DNA of 37,755 nucleotides from Chloroflexota bacterium (GTDB lineage Bacteria; Chloroflexota; Limnocylindria; Limnocylindrales; CSP1-4): positions 1-37,755 of the forward strand of contig VBFZ01000038.1 of assembly GCA_005880805.1 (NCBI GenBank), given 5' to 3'. Position 1 is the first letter of the stretch. Every line of letters begins with the position of its first letter. Positions 25,350 to 32,570 of this stretch are shown here, one piece after another. The notes beneath the pieces were generated by a model that made no database searches, was not told the origin of the DNA, and was given only the letters and a program-made list of their open reading frames with translations. Made by a program: the position numbers and the translations under genes.

Positions 25350-26544
25350 GTCGACATCCGGGACGGTGCCGTCGAAGGAGCCTGGATGGCAGACGCGCTG
25401 GTTGCCCCTCCTGATCGTCGGGCTAATCGCGCTCGTTGCGGTGGCCGGCTGCGCAGCGCTTGGCCCGAGCCCGTCGCCCGGCTCGAGTGCGGCGCCGTCA
25501 CCGTCGCCGACGCCGATCGTCGCGCTCGTACCTGCCCACCCGTCCGCCGACCCGGTCGGGTTCCTCGCCTGGCTCTTTACGCCCCTCTTCCAGGCGCTGT
25601 TCATCCTGCTGGCGTTCTTCTACAGGGTCATCGGCGACATCGGGATCGCGATCGTGCTGCTGACGATCGTGATCCGTTTCCTGCTGGTGCCGCTCTATCG
25701 CCAGCAGCTCGTGTCGCAGCGTCGGATGCAGCTACTCCAGCCCGAGCTCAAGGAGCTCGGCAAGCGCTACAAGGGCGATCGCCAGCGCCTCATGGCCGCG
25801 CAGCAGGAGCTGTATCGCGAGCGAGGCGTCAATCCCCTGTCGGGCTGCCTGCCGCTCGTGCTGCAGATGCCCCTCCTGTACATCATGTACCAGGTCATCC
25901 GGGACGGACTGACCAATTTCGACGTCAACCCGATGCTGAACGTCTTCAACATCCAGCTGTTCACCCTGCCGTGCCCGACCGCGCCGGTCTTCCAGGACGC
26001 CGCTCACCACATCGTCAAGCCGTGCATCGAGACGCATGTCCCCTGGCTGCTGGGCATCAACGCCGGTCAGCCGCACGTGGACGCGATCCTGTTCGGGGTG
26101 ACGAGCTTCCTTGCGGTCACGTCCGCCCTGCTCCAGATCGTGCAGTCCAAGATGACGCTGCCCGCCACCGACCCGAAGAACGACGACCCGAGCACACGCA
26201 CCCAGCGTCAGATGCTCATCATCCTGCCGGTCATCTTCGTGGTCTTCGCCGGCGCCCTGCCCGCCGGGCTGTACATCTACTACATCGTCTCGACGATCTT
26301 CGGGATCGTGCAGCAATACCTGATCATCGGCTGGGGCTCGATGTTCCCGCTGTTCGGCTGGACGCCCGCCTTCGCCGTGAACCACACACCGCGCTTCCCG
26401 GTCGCCTACCCGGCGCCGACCAACACTGCGCGTCCGGCGGGAGCGCCGGCGCCAACCACGCCCGCGGACCGGGCCGCCTCAGCGGCCAGGACCGTACGCC
26501 CCCGGGAACGGGGTCGCCAGGGCCGACGAGGGAGACGTCGCTGA
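25333..26544 (+). CDS. yidC: YidC/Oxa1 family membrane protein insertase (lipoprotein type)
   Basis: 403 residues starting inside yidD. An N-terminal hydrophobic segment ends with a lipobox (VAGC, Cys40), followed by a Ser/Pro spacer, as in Gram-positive SpoIIIJ-type YidC. The 60KD_IMP core begins near residue 75 with FLAWLFTPLFQALF. It includes IAIVLLTIVIRFLLVPLYRQQL with the hydrophilic-groove Arg, the cytoplasmic coiled hairpin (RMQLLQPELKELGKRY), NPLSGCLPLVLQMPLLYIMYQ and later helices near 255-340. An insertion in the middle (PCPTAPVFQDAAHHIVKPC) contains two Cys. The C-terminus is Pro/Ala-rich then Arg-rich, consistent with ribosome contact. Confidence 0.95.
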   Translation: MIRSARSTSGTVPSKEPGWQTRWLPLLIVGLIALVAVAGCAALGPSPSPGSSAAPSPSPTPIVALVPAHPSADPVGFLAWLFTPLFQALFILLAFFYRVIGDIGIAIVLLTIVIRFLLVPLYRQQLVSQRRMQLLQPELKELGKRYKGDRQRLMAAQQELYRERGVNPLSGCLPLVLQMPLLYIMYQVIRDGLTNFDVNPMLNVFNIQLFTLPCPTAPVFQDAAHHIVKPCIETHVPWLLGINAGQPHVDAILFGVTSFLAVTSALLQIVQSKMTLPATDPKNDDPSTRTQRQMLIILPVIFVVFAGALPAGLYIYYIVSTIFGIVQQYLIIGWGSMFPLFGWTPAFAVNHTPRFPVAYPAPTNTARPAGAPAPTTPADRAASAARTVRPRERGRQGRRGRRR

Positions 26545-26545
26545 G

Positions 26546-27649
26546 ATGAGTGCATACCGAGAGTTCACCGGCAAGAGCGTCGAGGAGGCCCTGCGCATCG
26601 CGCGGGAAGCTTTCGAGGCGGAGCTCGACGACCTGGACTTCGAGATCCTGACGCCGGGCAGCCGCGGCGTCCTGGGCATGGGCGCGGAACCCGCGCGGAT
26701 CGTGGCGGCTCCACGCTCGGCGCTGGGCGGTGCGGCCCCGAAGCGCGAGGCTGCCGCGTCCGTTCCACTGCCGCCTCCGCCGCCTCGCGAAGAAAGGCCC
26801 CGTTATGGCGATCGGGAGCGCAGCGGCTCCGGCGATCGCGACCGCCCCAGGTATGGCGACCGGGGGCGGGACCGCGGGCCGCGCCGCGACGATCGGTCGT
26901 ATGGCGGGGACGCAGGCCGCGGGCAGGGCTACGAGGGCCGCCGCGAGTATCCGGCTGGAGCGGCGACCAGAGCGCCGGGGGACCGCGGCCCTGAAGGGGC
27001 GGGGCAGCCGCCTCCTGAGGTTCGGCCGGATCGGGGCCCGGGCCGGGGCGGCGACCGACGGCCGCGGCGGGATGAGCGTCCCCCCGGACAGTCGACGCTG
27101 TCGGCCAGCGAGGAGGCAGAGGTCACCGCGGCGCGCGGTTCGCTCGCAGCTGAGCGCGCCGATCTCGAAGCCGCCGAGGCGTCGCCAGAGGCCCTGGCGA
27201 CAGGCAAGGCGATCCTCGAGGAGCTCATGCGGCACCTCGGCTTCGACGTCCAGGTCGAAGTCGAGACGGGCGAGACGAGCCGACTGAACGTGGTCGGCGC
27301 GGGCGAGGAACGTGAGGCACTCGGCGCGCTGATCGGACGCAAGGGGGAGCGCCTCTCGGCACTGCAGCACCTCGTGAACCTCATGCTCTCGCGGCGAATG
27401 GGCGACTGGACCCGGGTGCTGGTCGACGTCGAGGATTACCGCGGCCGACGCGAGCGGCAGCTGCGCGACCTCGCCATGCGTGCCGCGGAACGGGTCGCCG
27501 AGACCGGAAAGATGCTCCAGCTGGAACCGATGCCCGCCCTCGAACGGCGCTGGATCCACATTGCGCTACGGGATCATGCGGCGGTGTCAACCCAGTCGAT
27601 TGGGGAGGAGCCCAATCGCCGAATCGTCGTATTGCCGCGGAACGCCTGA
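26546..27649 (+). CDS. khpB: KhpB/Jag RNA-binding protein (Jag_N-KH-R3H)
   Basis: 367 residues, 1 nt after yidC. The Jag_N domain (1-50) starts MSAYREFTGKSVEEALRIA and includes FEILTPGSRGVLGMGAEPA. Residues about 60-185 are an extreme low-complexity linker dominated by R, G, D and P with repeated RYGDR and RGRDRGPRRD units, predicted disordered. A KH domain (about 215-290) contains the GALIGRKGERLSALQHLVN loop, and an R3H domain (about 296-355) contains the ERRWIHIAL helix and EEPNRRIVV. KhpB binds many RNAs and affects cell division and envelope genes in Gram-positives. The long Arg/Gly-rich linker is unusual and may favour RNA condensation (inference). Confidence 0.93.
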   Translation: MSAYREFTGKSVEEALRIAREAFEAELDDLDFEILTPGSRGVLGMGAEPARIVAAPRSALGGAAPKREAAASVPLPPPPPREERPRYGDRERSGSGDRDRPRYGDRGRDRGPRRDDRSYGGDAGRGQGYEGRREYPAGAATRAPGDRGPEGAGQPPPEVRPDRGPGRGGDRRPRRDERPPGQSTLSASEEAEVTAARGSLAAERADLEAAEASPEALATGKAILEELMRHLGFDVQVEVETGETSRLNVVGAGEEREALGALIGRKGERLSALQHLVNLMLSRRMGDWTRVLVDVEDYRGRRERQLRDLAMRAAERVAETGKMLQLEPMPALERRWIHIALRDHAAVSTQSIGEEPNRRIVVLPRNA

Positions 27650-27684
27650 ACCGCCATCCTTCGCCGGCGTAACGCGAGCGCGTA

Positions 27685-27739
27685 ACGGATTGCAGGTGCA
27701 ATGCGTCTCCTGCCCGCCTTCACGCGGATCGCAATCCGT
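27685..27739. repeat. 9-bp inverted repeat upstream of the VanW-domain gene
   Basis: ACGGATTGC (27685-27693) and GCAATCCGT (27731-27739) are perfect reverse complements separated by 37 nt. They lie between the khpB stop and the candidate -10, so they may be paired operator half-sites or a terminator of the khpB operon (no T-tract). Confidence 0.5.
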
Positions 27740-27766
27740 ATGCGCAGATTCAACGATGCTCGCTGG

Positions 27767-27772
27767 TAGGAT
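27767..27772 (+). promoter_or_regulatory. Candidate -10, near-leaderless start for VanW-domain gene
   Basis: TAGGAT lies 9 nt before the ATG at 27782, and no Shine-Dalgarno lies between. No clear -35 is seen. Confidence 0.4.
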
Positions 27773-27781
27773 GGCGCCCCC

Positions 27782-29614
27782 ATGACGACCACAACCGAGA
27801 CGATCGCCACTCCCGCCCTGCCCGCACGGCGACGCGTGCCGCGCGTGCGATCGGTGGTGGCCGCGTTCGTCGTCGGGGCGATCCTGGCGACCACGGCAGG
27901 CGCCGTGTCACTCGCCGCCTACAGCCAGATGCACGCCGGCAAGATCCTGCCCGGCGTGCACGTTGGCACCGTCGACGTATCGGGGCTGGACCGGGCCGTC
28001 GCAGCGGACCGTCTCAACGCCGCGTTCGCCTCATATGGGCAGGGCAAGCTCGTCCTGTCTGTCGGGACGACGTCCGAACAGATCGCCTATTCCGACATCG
28101 GTCGCGGGCCGGACGTCAACGCCATGCTCGACGCGGCGTTTGCCGTCGGTCGCGGTGGCTCGGCGGCCGACCAGACGGTGGCCATGCTCCGGACCCTGAC
28201 GAACGGCGAGGTCGTGGAGCCGCGCGTGACGTTCGATCGGGATCGGCTGAGCCAGAAGTTTGCGGTGATCGCCGCCAGGGTCGATCGTGACCCCGTCGAC
28301 GGTGAGGTCAGGACGGTTTCGGGCGGTTTCAACGTGACCCAGGCGGTCGAGGGCACGTACTTCGACTACCAGGCCGCGAGCGACCAGCTTGCTGCCCAGC
28401 TCAGCCAGACGAGTGCGCCCGCGGAGCTGCGCGTGAGCTTCGAGCCAACCGTGCTCCATCCGACGATCACCGCCGACGCGACGGCCGAAGCCCAGGCCGC
28501 CGCAGCCCGGATGACGAAGCCCATCCTCCTCGAGGCCGGCGATGAGCAGTGGACGCTGCCTGCGACCACCGTCCGGAGCTGGATCGATTTCGGCCTCGTC
28601 AATGGGACGTACGGCCCGCAGGTCGACGCCGCGGCGGTCAAGAAGGCGGTCGCCAAGCTCGCCGCCACGATCGACCGGTCGCCGGTGAACGCGAAGTTCC
28701 TGTTCGGAAAGAGCAATCGGGTGGTCGGCGTGACGCAGTCGTCGAACGGCCGGGCCCTCGACGTCGCCGCAACGACCGCCCGGATCGTGGCCGTGGTCAA
28801 TGCGCGAGGCAGCGCGGGCCTGTCGCCCACGGAAAGTGTCGTGCCAGCGCTCGTCACGAAGGTCCCGCGACTGACCACCGAGGTCGCAAGAAAGAGCGCG
28901 CCGCTCATGCGCCCCCTCGCTTCATGGACGACCTACTACGAGGTCGGCTCCCACAACGGGTTCAGCGCCAACATCACGGTCCCTTCGATGTACATCAACG
29001 GAACCGTCGTGGCGCCGGGCGAGTGGTTCAGCTATCTCCAGGCGATCGGCCCGATCACGACGGCGCGCGGGTTCAAGTTCGGTGGCGCGATCATCAACGG
29101 CCGCTCCGTCGAGGGCACGACGCTCGGCGGCGGGATGTGCTCCTCGTCGACGACGCTGTTCAACGCCGTCGCTCGCTCAGGCTTCCAGATCGGGGCGCGC
29201 CGCAACCACTACTACTACATCGCGCGGTACCCGCTCGGCCTCGACGCCACGGTGTTCATCGACGGCGGCTACGCGCAGGACATGACCTGGCGGAACGACA
29301 CGCAGTACCCGGTGCTCATTCGAGCGATCGCCCGGCCCGGCATGATCCGCTTCACGCTCTACAGCGTGCCAACCGGCCGGACCGTGTCGCTGACCCGGCC
29401 GACGGTCAAGAACTACATCGGCGGCTACACCGTCACGCGGGACTCGACGAGCATTCCCGCGGGTACCTACAAGCAGGTCGAGTACGCGGCCAACGGCCAG
29501 GACGTGTGGGTCACGCGCACAGTCCGCGACCGCAGCGGCAGGGTCATCCACCAGGAGACGTACTACTCGCATTACACGCGGATGATCGGGATCATCCTCC
29601 ACGGGGTGGCTTAG
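27782..29614 (+). CDS. VanW family protein with peptidoglycan-binding domains (YoaR-like)
   Basis: 610 residues. A basic N-terminus is followed by one membrane helix (about 22-47, SVVAAFVVGAILATTAGAVSLAAY), then a long extracytoplasmic part. Two PG_binding_4-like repeats cover about 60-180 (beginning ILPGVHVGTVDVSGLDRAVA) and 215-345. The VanW domain (about 380-520) includes NGFSANITVPSMYINGTVV, GEWFSYLQAIGP, EGTTLGGGMCSSSTTLFNAV and RRNHYYYIARYPLGLDATVF. A C-terminal G5-like strand region follows (IPAGTYKQVEYAANGQDVWV). It is probably a cell-wall-associated protein; the biochemical activity of VanW domains is unknown. It converges on the HAD gene with a 23-bp overlap of coding ends. Confidence 0.92.
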   Translation: MTTTTETIATPALPARRRVPRVRSVVAAFVVGAILATTAGAVSLAAYSQMHAGKILPGVHVGTVDVSGLDRAVAADRLNAAFASYGQGKLVLSVGTTSEQIAYSDIGRGPDVNAMLDAAFAVGRGGSAADQTVAMLRTLTNGEVVEPRVTFDRDRLSQKFAVIAARVDRDPVDGEVRTVSGGFNVTQAVEGTYFDYQAASDQLAAQLSQTSAPAELRVSFEPTVLHPTITADATAEAQAAAARMTKPILLEAGDEQWTLPATTVRSWIDFGLVNGTYGPQVDAAAVKKAVAKLAATIDRSPVNAKFLFGKSNRVVGVTQSSNGRALDVAATTARIVAVVNARGSAGLSPTESVVPALVTKVPRLTTEVARKSAPLMRPLASWTTYYEVGSHNGFSANITVPSMYINGTVVAPGEWFSYLQAIGPITTARGFKFGGAIINGRSVEGTTLGGGMCSSSTTLFNAVARSGFQIGARRNHYYYIARYPLGLDATVFIDGGYAQDMTWRNDTQYPVLIRAIARPGMIRFTLYSVPTGRTVSLTRPTVKNYIGGYTVTRDSTSIPAGTYKQVEYAANGQDVWVTRTVRDRSGRVIHQETYYSHYTRMIGIILHGVA

Positions 29615-30326
29615 CAGCACCACGAGGCCCTCGCTGCGGGCTCCCCGGCCCGCTCGCGAGCAACGGAACGAGGTCATCCAGACGCTCGACGACGAGCTGA
29701 GCGCCTGCGCCGGTCAGAGCCTGAACGTCGACCGCCGAGCCAGCGGTCACGCCGACCGCGATCATGCCGGCCGCCACGGCCGACACCATGTCCCACGTCG
29801 AGTCGCCGACGTACCAGCAGCGGGCCGGGTCGACCTCCAATTCCCTGGCCGCGAGCAGCAGGAGGTCCGGCTCGGGCTTCGCGTGCTCGACGTGGCTGCC
29901 GTCGATGATGGCCGGCTCGCGAGACAGCTCGAGCGCATTCACTGATCGAGCGACCTGCTCGCGCCTGCTGGAGGTCGCGATGCCCCACCGGCTGCCCTGC
30001 TCGTCGAGCGCCGAGACGAGCGCCCTGACGCCCGGCAGCGGCTGTGGTTCGGTGTTCAGTCGCTCGAAGACCTCCCCGCACGCCTTGTCGATCTCCTCGG
30101 CGCGTCGGTCGTCGATGGGTCGACCCGCAGCGGCGGCGACCTCGCGCGCCAGCCGTTTGCCGTCGACGCCGATCAGGGGTGCGAGTTGCTCGCGGGTCGT
30201 CGCGAATCCCTCATCGCCCAGGGCTTGCCGCCAGGCCTCGATTCGGATCTCGACCGTATCGACGAGCGTCCCGTCGAGATCGAACACGACGGCCGACGGA
30301 CGCGGCAGTTCCTGGAGCGCGGGCAC
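29592..30326 (-). CDS. HAD-superfamily phosphatase (phosphoglycolate/beta-phosphoglucomutase type)
   Basis: 244 residues from GTG 30326. The frame is open upstream, but that part is repeat-rich non-coding sequence and the HAD fold begins right after this start. Motif I is VVFDLDGTLVD (about residues 12-22), motif II is the Ser in GIATSSRREQV, motif III is the Lys in HAKPEPDLLLLAA and motif IV is WYVGDSTWDMVSA. An alpha-helical cap lies between motifs I and II. It hydrolyses a small phosphorylated metabolite in the cytoplasm; substrate unknown. Its last 23 bp overlap the 3' end of the VanW-domain gene on the other strand. A candidate -10 sits 6 nt before the GTG. Confidence 0.9.
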   Translation of the reverse strand: MPALQELPRPSAVVFDLDGTLVDTVEIRIEAWRQALGDEGFATTREQLAPLIGVDGKRLAREVAAAAGRPIDDRRAEEIDKACGEVFERLNTEPQPLPGVRALVSALDEQGSRWGIATSSRREQVARSVNALELSREPAIIDGSHVEHAKPEPDLLLLAARELEVDPARCWYVGDSTWDMVSAVAAGMIAVGVTAGSAVDVQALTGAGAQLVVERLDDLVPLLASGPGSPQRGPRGAAKPPRGG

Positions 30327-30332
30327 GGAGCA

Positions 30333-30338
30333 ACGATA
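30333..30338 (-). promoter_or_regulatory. Candidate -10, leaderless start for the HAD gene
   Basis: Minus-strand TATCGT, then TGCTCC, then the GTG at 30326. No Shine-Dalgarno is present. The hairpin repeat at 30360-30390 starts about 22 bp upstream, where the -35 would lie. Confidence 0.4.
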
Positions 30339-30359
30339 CGCGGCGGCGTGTAACCGAAG

Positions 30360-30390
30360 GCATGAGTTGACCCGCCAAGACAACTCATGC
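30360..30390. repeat. Hairpin repeat GCATGAGTTG/CAACTCATGC, left copy
   Basis: A perfect 10-bp inverted repeat with an 11-nt loop. Its right half continues as AAGACAACTCATGC (30377-30390), which recurs exactly at 32054-32067. A degenerate relative (AGTTATC with CTGGGG on the minus strand) lies just beyond. The gap 30391-30616 shows no gene that I can support. Confidence 0.7.
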
Positions 30391-30616
30391 TCCCGGGCCC
30401 CAGCGATAACTCTTGGCTCTGGGCCTAACAACCAACTTCGCCGAACAAGACAACACAGCAACCGAGGCCTCGAGGAGCGCCTCGACAGCCGCTCCTCGTC
30501 GTGATGTACCGGCTTCACCGGCACGGCGAGGGGATCGAACTGAAGACGTCGATCCACGAGCACTGACCCCGTCCTGCCGAACGCAGGTCGGGTCGGGCCC
30601 TTTCTAGGGAGGTCAT

Positions 30617-31654
30617 TCAGCTCTGATGTCTGGGAGAAGGCACTACCTCGAGGAGCTCTGCTCGGACCTCGTCTGTAGATGCTCGCCGCAGCTCAATGAG
30701 CGCAGTCAGGCCGAGCGGCTCGCGTGCGTCGCCAGCTGCTCGCGTTCCCCATAACTGGACCTTCGCGCGCCATGTCGGCACCGACCCATCCGCGGGTTTT
30801 GGCGGCTCCGCCGGGGGATATACGCCACTTCCCGGCGTCATGGCGAGAACGAGACCTTTGGTCGCTAGGGTCGCGTCCAAGCGCTCATCCCGGAGCTCGC
30901 CGCCAATCAGCGCCCGAACAATCCGGCGGATCGCTTGATAGGCCTCGGGGCCCGATGTTTGTCCGGGCCAACCCGGGTCCATGAACCACTCGGGCGGTGC
31001 CGGACGCAGGGGAGCCGCCAGCGCCTCATCGAGGTCTCCCAGGGCATGGACTGCGGCACGACGAACGCCTTCGTCGCGGTCGTTCTTGGCGACAGAGTAG
31101 ATGAAGGACGTGATGCCGCGCTTCAGCCTCCCGCGGGCTTGGGTCAGCAGCAGAAGGCTCCCCACCGCCTCTTCGCGGACTAGGGGCTCGGGGTCCTCGA
31201 GTGCTGTCGAGCGCAATACGCCAAGTGATTCGGCGTCACGCAGGATTCCCAGCTCCCTGGTTGCCCAGAGCCGGGTGCCACCGCCGGGATGGCCGACGAG
31301 CTCACGCATGATCGACTCAAGGACACCCGGCTGGTCCTTGGTCGCCCGTTCCGGACCGTGCCGGATCCCCTGCGTCATCTCCCACGGATCATCGAGCGGC
31401 GCCAAGTCGTAGAGCGGGGCGATGCCGTCGATTAGTCCACGCCGCCCGATTTCGTCCGCGAACGCGAACATCAGGCCGAGCCGATCCCAGAGCGCGGGAT
31501 CATCCCAAGCGCTGTCGATGATCTCCGCTTCACGAAAGGGCTCGGTCCCGCGGATGGCGCCGAGCAGGTCCTCGTCCTTCAGCGACGTCAGTCGGGCCGT
31601 ATGGATCGCTATGCGCGCGGCCGCTGTTTCACCGGTCCGGGGCTCGGACGCCAT
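30617..31654 (-). CDS. HEAT-repeat-like hypothetical protein
   Basis: 345 residues from ATG 31654, chosen for the strong GGAGGAGGA just upstream (31658-31667); an upstream in-frame start exists but lacks a ribosome site. The middle contains helical-repeat units resembling HEAT/PBS-lyase repeats: RLWATRELGILRDAESLGVL, PLVREEAVGSLLLL and EGVRRAAVHALGDLDEAL. No catalytic motif or signal peptide is visible. Codon use looks less GC3-biased than neighbouring genes, and the gene lies between two copies of a 14-mer next to tmRNA, suggesting recent acquisition. The function is unknown; HEAT repeats normally bind proteins or DNA. Confidence 0.75.
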   Translation of the reverse strand: MASEPRTGETAAARIAIHTARLTSLKDEDLLGAIRGTEPFREAEIIDSAWDDPALWDRLGLMFAFADEIGRRGLIDGIAPLYDLAPLDDPWEMTQGIRHGPERATKDQPGVLESIMRELVGHPGGGTRLWATRELGILRDAESLGVLRSTALEDPEPLVREEAVGSLLLLTQARGRLKRGITSFIYSVAKNDRDEGVRRAAVHALGDLDEALAAPLRPAPPEWFMDPGWPGQTSGPEAYQAIRRIVRALIGGELRDERLDATLATKGLVLAMTPGSGVYPPAEPPKPADGSVPTWRAKVQLWGTRAAGDAREPLGLTALIELRRASTDEVRAELLEVVPSPRHQS

Positions 31655-31722
31655 CGCTCCTCCTCCTGCGTCGACAGTGGGCCAGCACGGAAGGACGGTC
31701 AAGCTGCCTCCGCGGACCAACC

Positions 31723-32013
31723 ATGCGCGGCCCCGGCAGGGCGTCCCCGCAGGAAGTCCCGAGCCAGACTTGGAACCCGTGGGACTACGCGGACGGCCAG
31801 ACGTATGTGGCCGGGATGTTCGTCGACTCCATCAAATTGCGCGCGTCGGCCTTCGAATGTCCCGTCTGTCGGCTCGTCCTACAAGATGCGACGCTCGAGC
31901 AAGCCGATCTCAACACCGTGATCTTCCGACAACCAGCGTTCGACGGCCAGCTCGCCTATAGCCAGTTTCGCCGCGTCGAGGCGGAGGATCAGCTGGGCGA
32001 CTGGGATCGGTAG
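31723..32013 (+). CDS. Small CPVC-motif hypothetical protein, possibly a 3' gene remnant
   Basis: 96 residues with no clear ribosome site. The first 25 residues (MRGPGRASPQEVPSQTW) look non-native, whereas the later part (FVDSIKLRASAFECPVCRLVL and the acidic end) reads as a real C-terminal domain with a single CxxC. This suggests the tail of a longer protein whose 5' portion is missing. It diverges from the HEAT-repeat gene with a 68-bp gap. I do not recognise the family. It could also be a short functional ORF with a later start. Confidence 0.45.
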   Translation: MRGPGRASPQEVPSQTWNPWDYADGQTYVAGMFVDSIKLRASAFECPVCRLVLQDATLEQADLNTVIFRQPAFDGQLAYSQFRRVEAEDQLGDWDR

Positions 32014-32053
32014 GCCCCAGGACCAGCCTTCGGTCAACACATGCCCTCGCCCG

Positions 32054-32067
32054 AAGACAACTCATGC
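32054..32067. repeat. 14-bp repeat AAGACAACTCATGC, right copy
   Basis: Identical to 30377-30390. Here it sits in a different hairpin context (CCCGAA at 32051 region pairing with TTCGGG about 13 nt later), 42 bp from the tmRNA 3' end. The two copies bracket about 1.66 kb containing the HEAT-repeat gene and the CPVC ORF. Confidence 0.7.
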
Positions 32068-32108
32068 GTTCGGGGACACGGCGCCCGGGCCGCGGGCAGG
32101 GTGGAAAG

Positions 32109-32482
32109 TGGTGGAGATGGGGGAGAGTCGAACTCCCCGTCCAGAGCCCTTCACCAGGGACCACTACGAGCGTGTCCGATGATTTGTCGTCGACCGGCTG
32201 GTCGGCCATCGGCAGCCTGCCATCCGGTCCAGTCACGTGCCCCTAGATCGGGCTTTGCTCCGGACTACGCGACGCTGATCCTGAGCGCATCCCCGCTGAA
32301 TGACGCTTCCACGACCCGCGGGGATGAGGTCGCTTCCACGCTCACCTTACGGCCTAAGCCGCGAGGGCGAGAGCAGTCTGGCGGTTGCCAGTTACTTCGT
32401 TTTGCCGCCTGTTTTACGAGGCCTGACGGCACCTCGGCTCGCGTTCCCTGACAACTGGACCCTGTCGAGACCACGCATCCCC
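32109..32482 (-). ncRNA. ssrA: Transfer-messenger RNA (tmRNA)
   Basis: 374 nt. The 5' end GGGGATG (32482-32476) pairs with CATCTCC near the 3' end, which is followed by an encoded ACCA (to 32109). The 5' part reads GGGGATGCGTGGTCTCGACA, typical of tmRNA. The 3' tRNA-like T-arm is GGGGAG-TTCGACT-CTCCCC. Pseudoknot PK1 is visible (CCGAGG with CCTCG, and GCCGTC with GGCGGC). After the conserved AAGTAACT the resume codon GGC starts the tag reading frame. tmRNA rescues stalled ribosomes together with SmpB, whose gene lies 1.5 kb downstream on the same strand sense. The single-molecule (non-permuted) form is used here. Confidence 0.96.
32354..32389 (-). other. tmRNA proteolysis-tag reading frame
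   Basis: Within ssrA, codons from GGC (32389-32387) to TAG (32356-32354) encode GNRQTALALAA. Preceded by the alanine from charged tmRNA, this gives the tag (A)GNRQTALALAA. The GTAACT-GGC context and the LALAA end match known tmRNAs such as that of Bacillus. Confidence 0.9.
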
Positions 32483-32515
32483 ACAGAGTCGAACGCCTGT
32501 TCGGTGTTCTCTCAC

Positions 32516-32544
32516 ATTCTAGCCGAAGCAGCCCCGTCGGCCAA
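32516..32544 (-). promoter_or_regulatory. Candidate ssrA promoter
   Basis: Minus-strand TTGGCC (32539-32544), a 17-nt spacer and TAGAAT (32516-32521). Transcription would start about 27 nt before the mature 5' end, leaving a leader for RNase P removal. Confidence 0.55.
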
Positions 32545-32558
32545 GGGCGCCCCTCTGC

Positions 32559-32564
32559 TACGGT
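32559..32564 (+). promoter_or_regulatory. Candidate -10, leaderless start for the MmcQ gene
   Basis: TACGGT, then CGCACC, then the ATG at 32571. There is a 6-nt gap and no Shine-Dalgarno. The promoter diverges from that of ssrA. Confidence 0.4.
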
Positions 32565-32570
32565 CGCACC

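Noticed and set aside
26929..27110. Possible CRISPR or tandem array in the khpB repeats
   Set aside because: The repeats are short, degenerate codon repeats of a low-complexity protein segment without regular spacers.
26730..27287. Alternative frame over the khpB linker
   Set aside because: The khpB frame is continuous from Jag_N to KH-R3H; the other frame has no domain and is a by-product of the repeats.
30177..30563. Longer HAD protein starting at 30563
   Set aside because: The extra N-terminus would run through hairpin repeats and lacks similarity to the family; the HAD fold begins right after GTG 30326.
30500..30620. Possible tRNA near GATCGAACT on the plus strand
   Set aside because: The T-loop-like text has no matching stem and no acceptor or anticodon arm could be built.
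32041..32451. Plus-strand open frames over the tmRNA
   Set aside because: The region folds as tmRNA with tag frame and CCA end; the frames have no ribosome site or recognisable domain.
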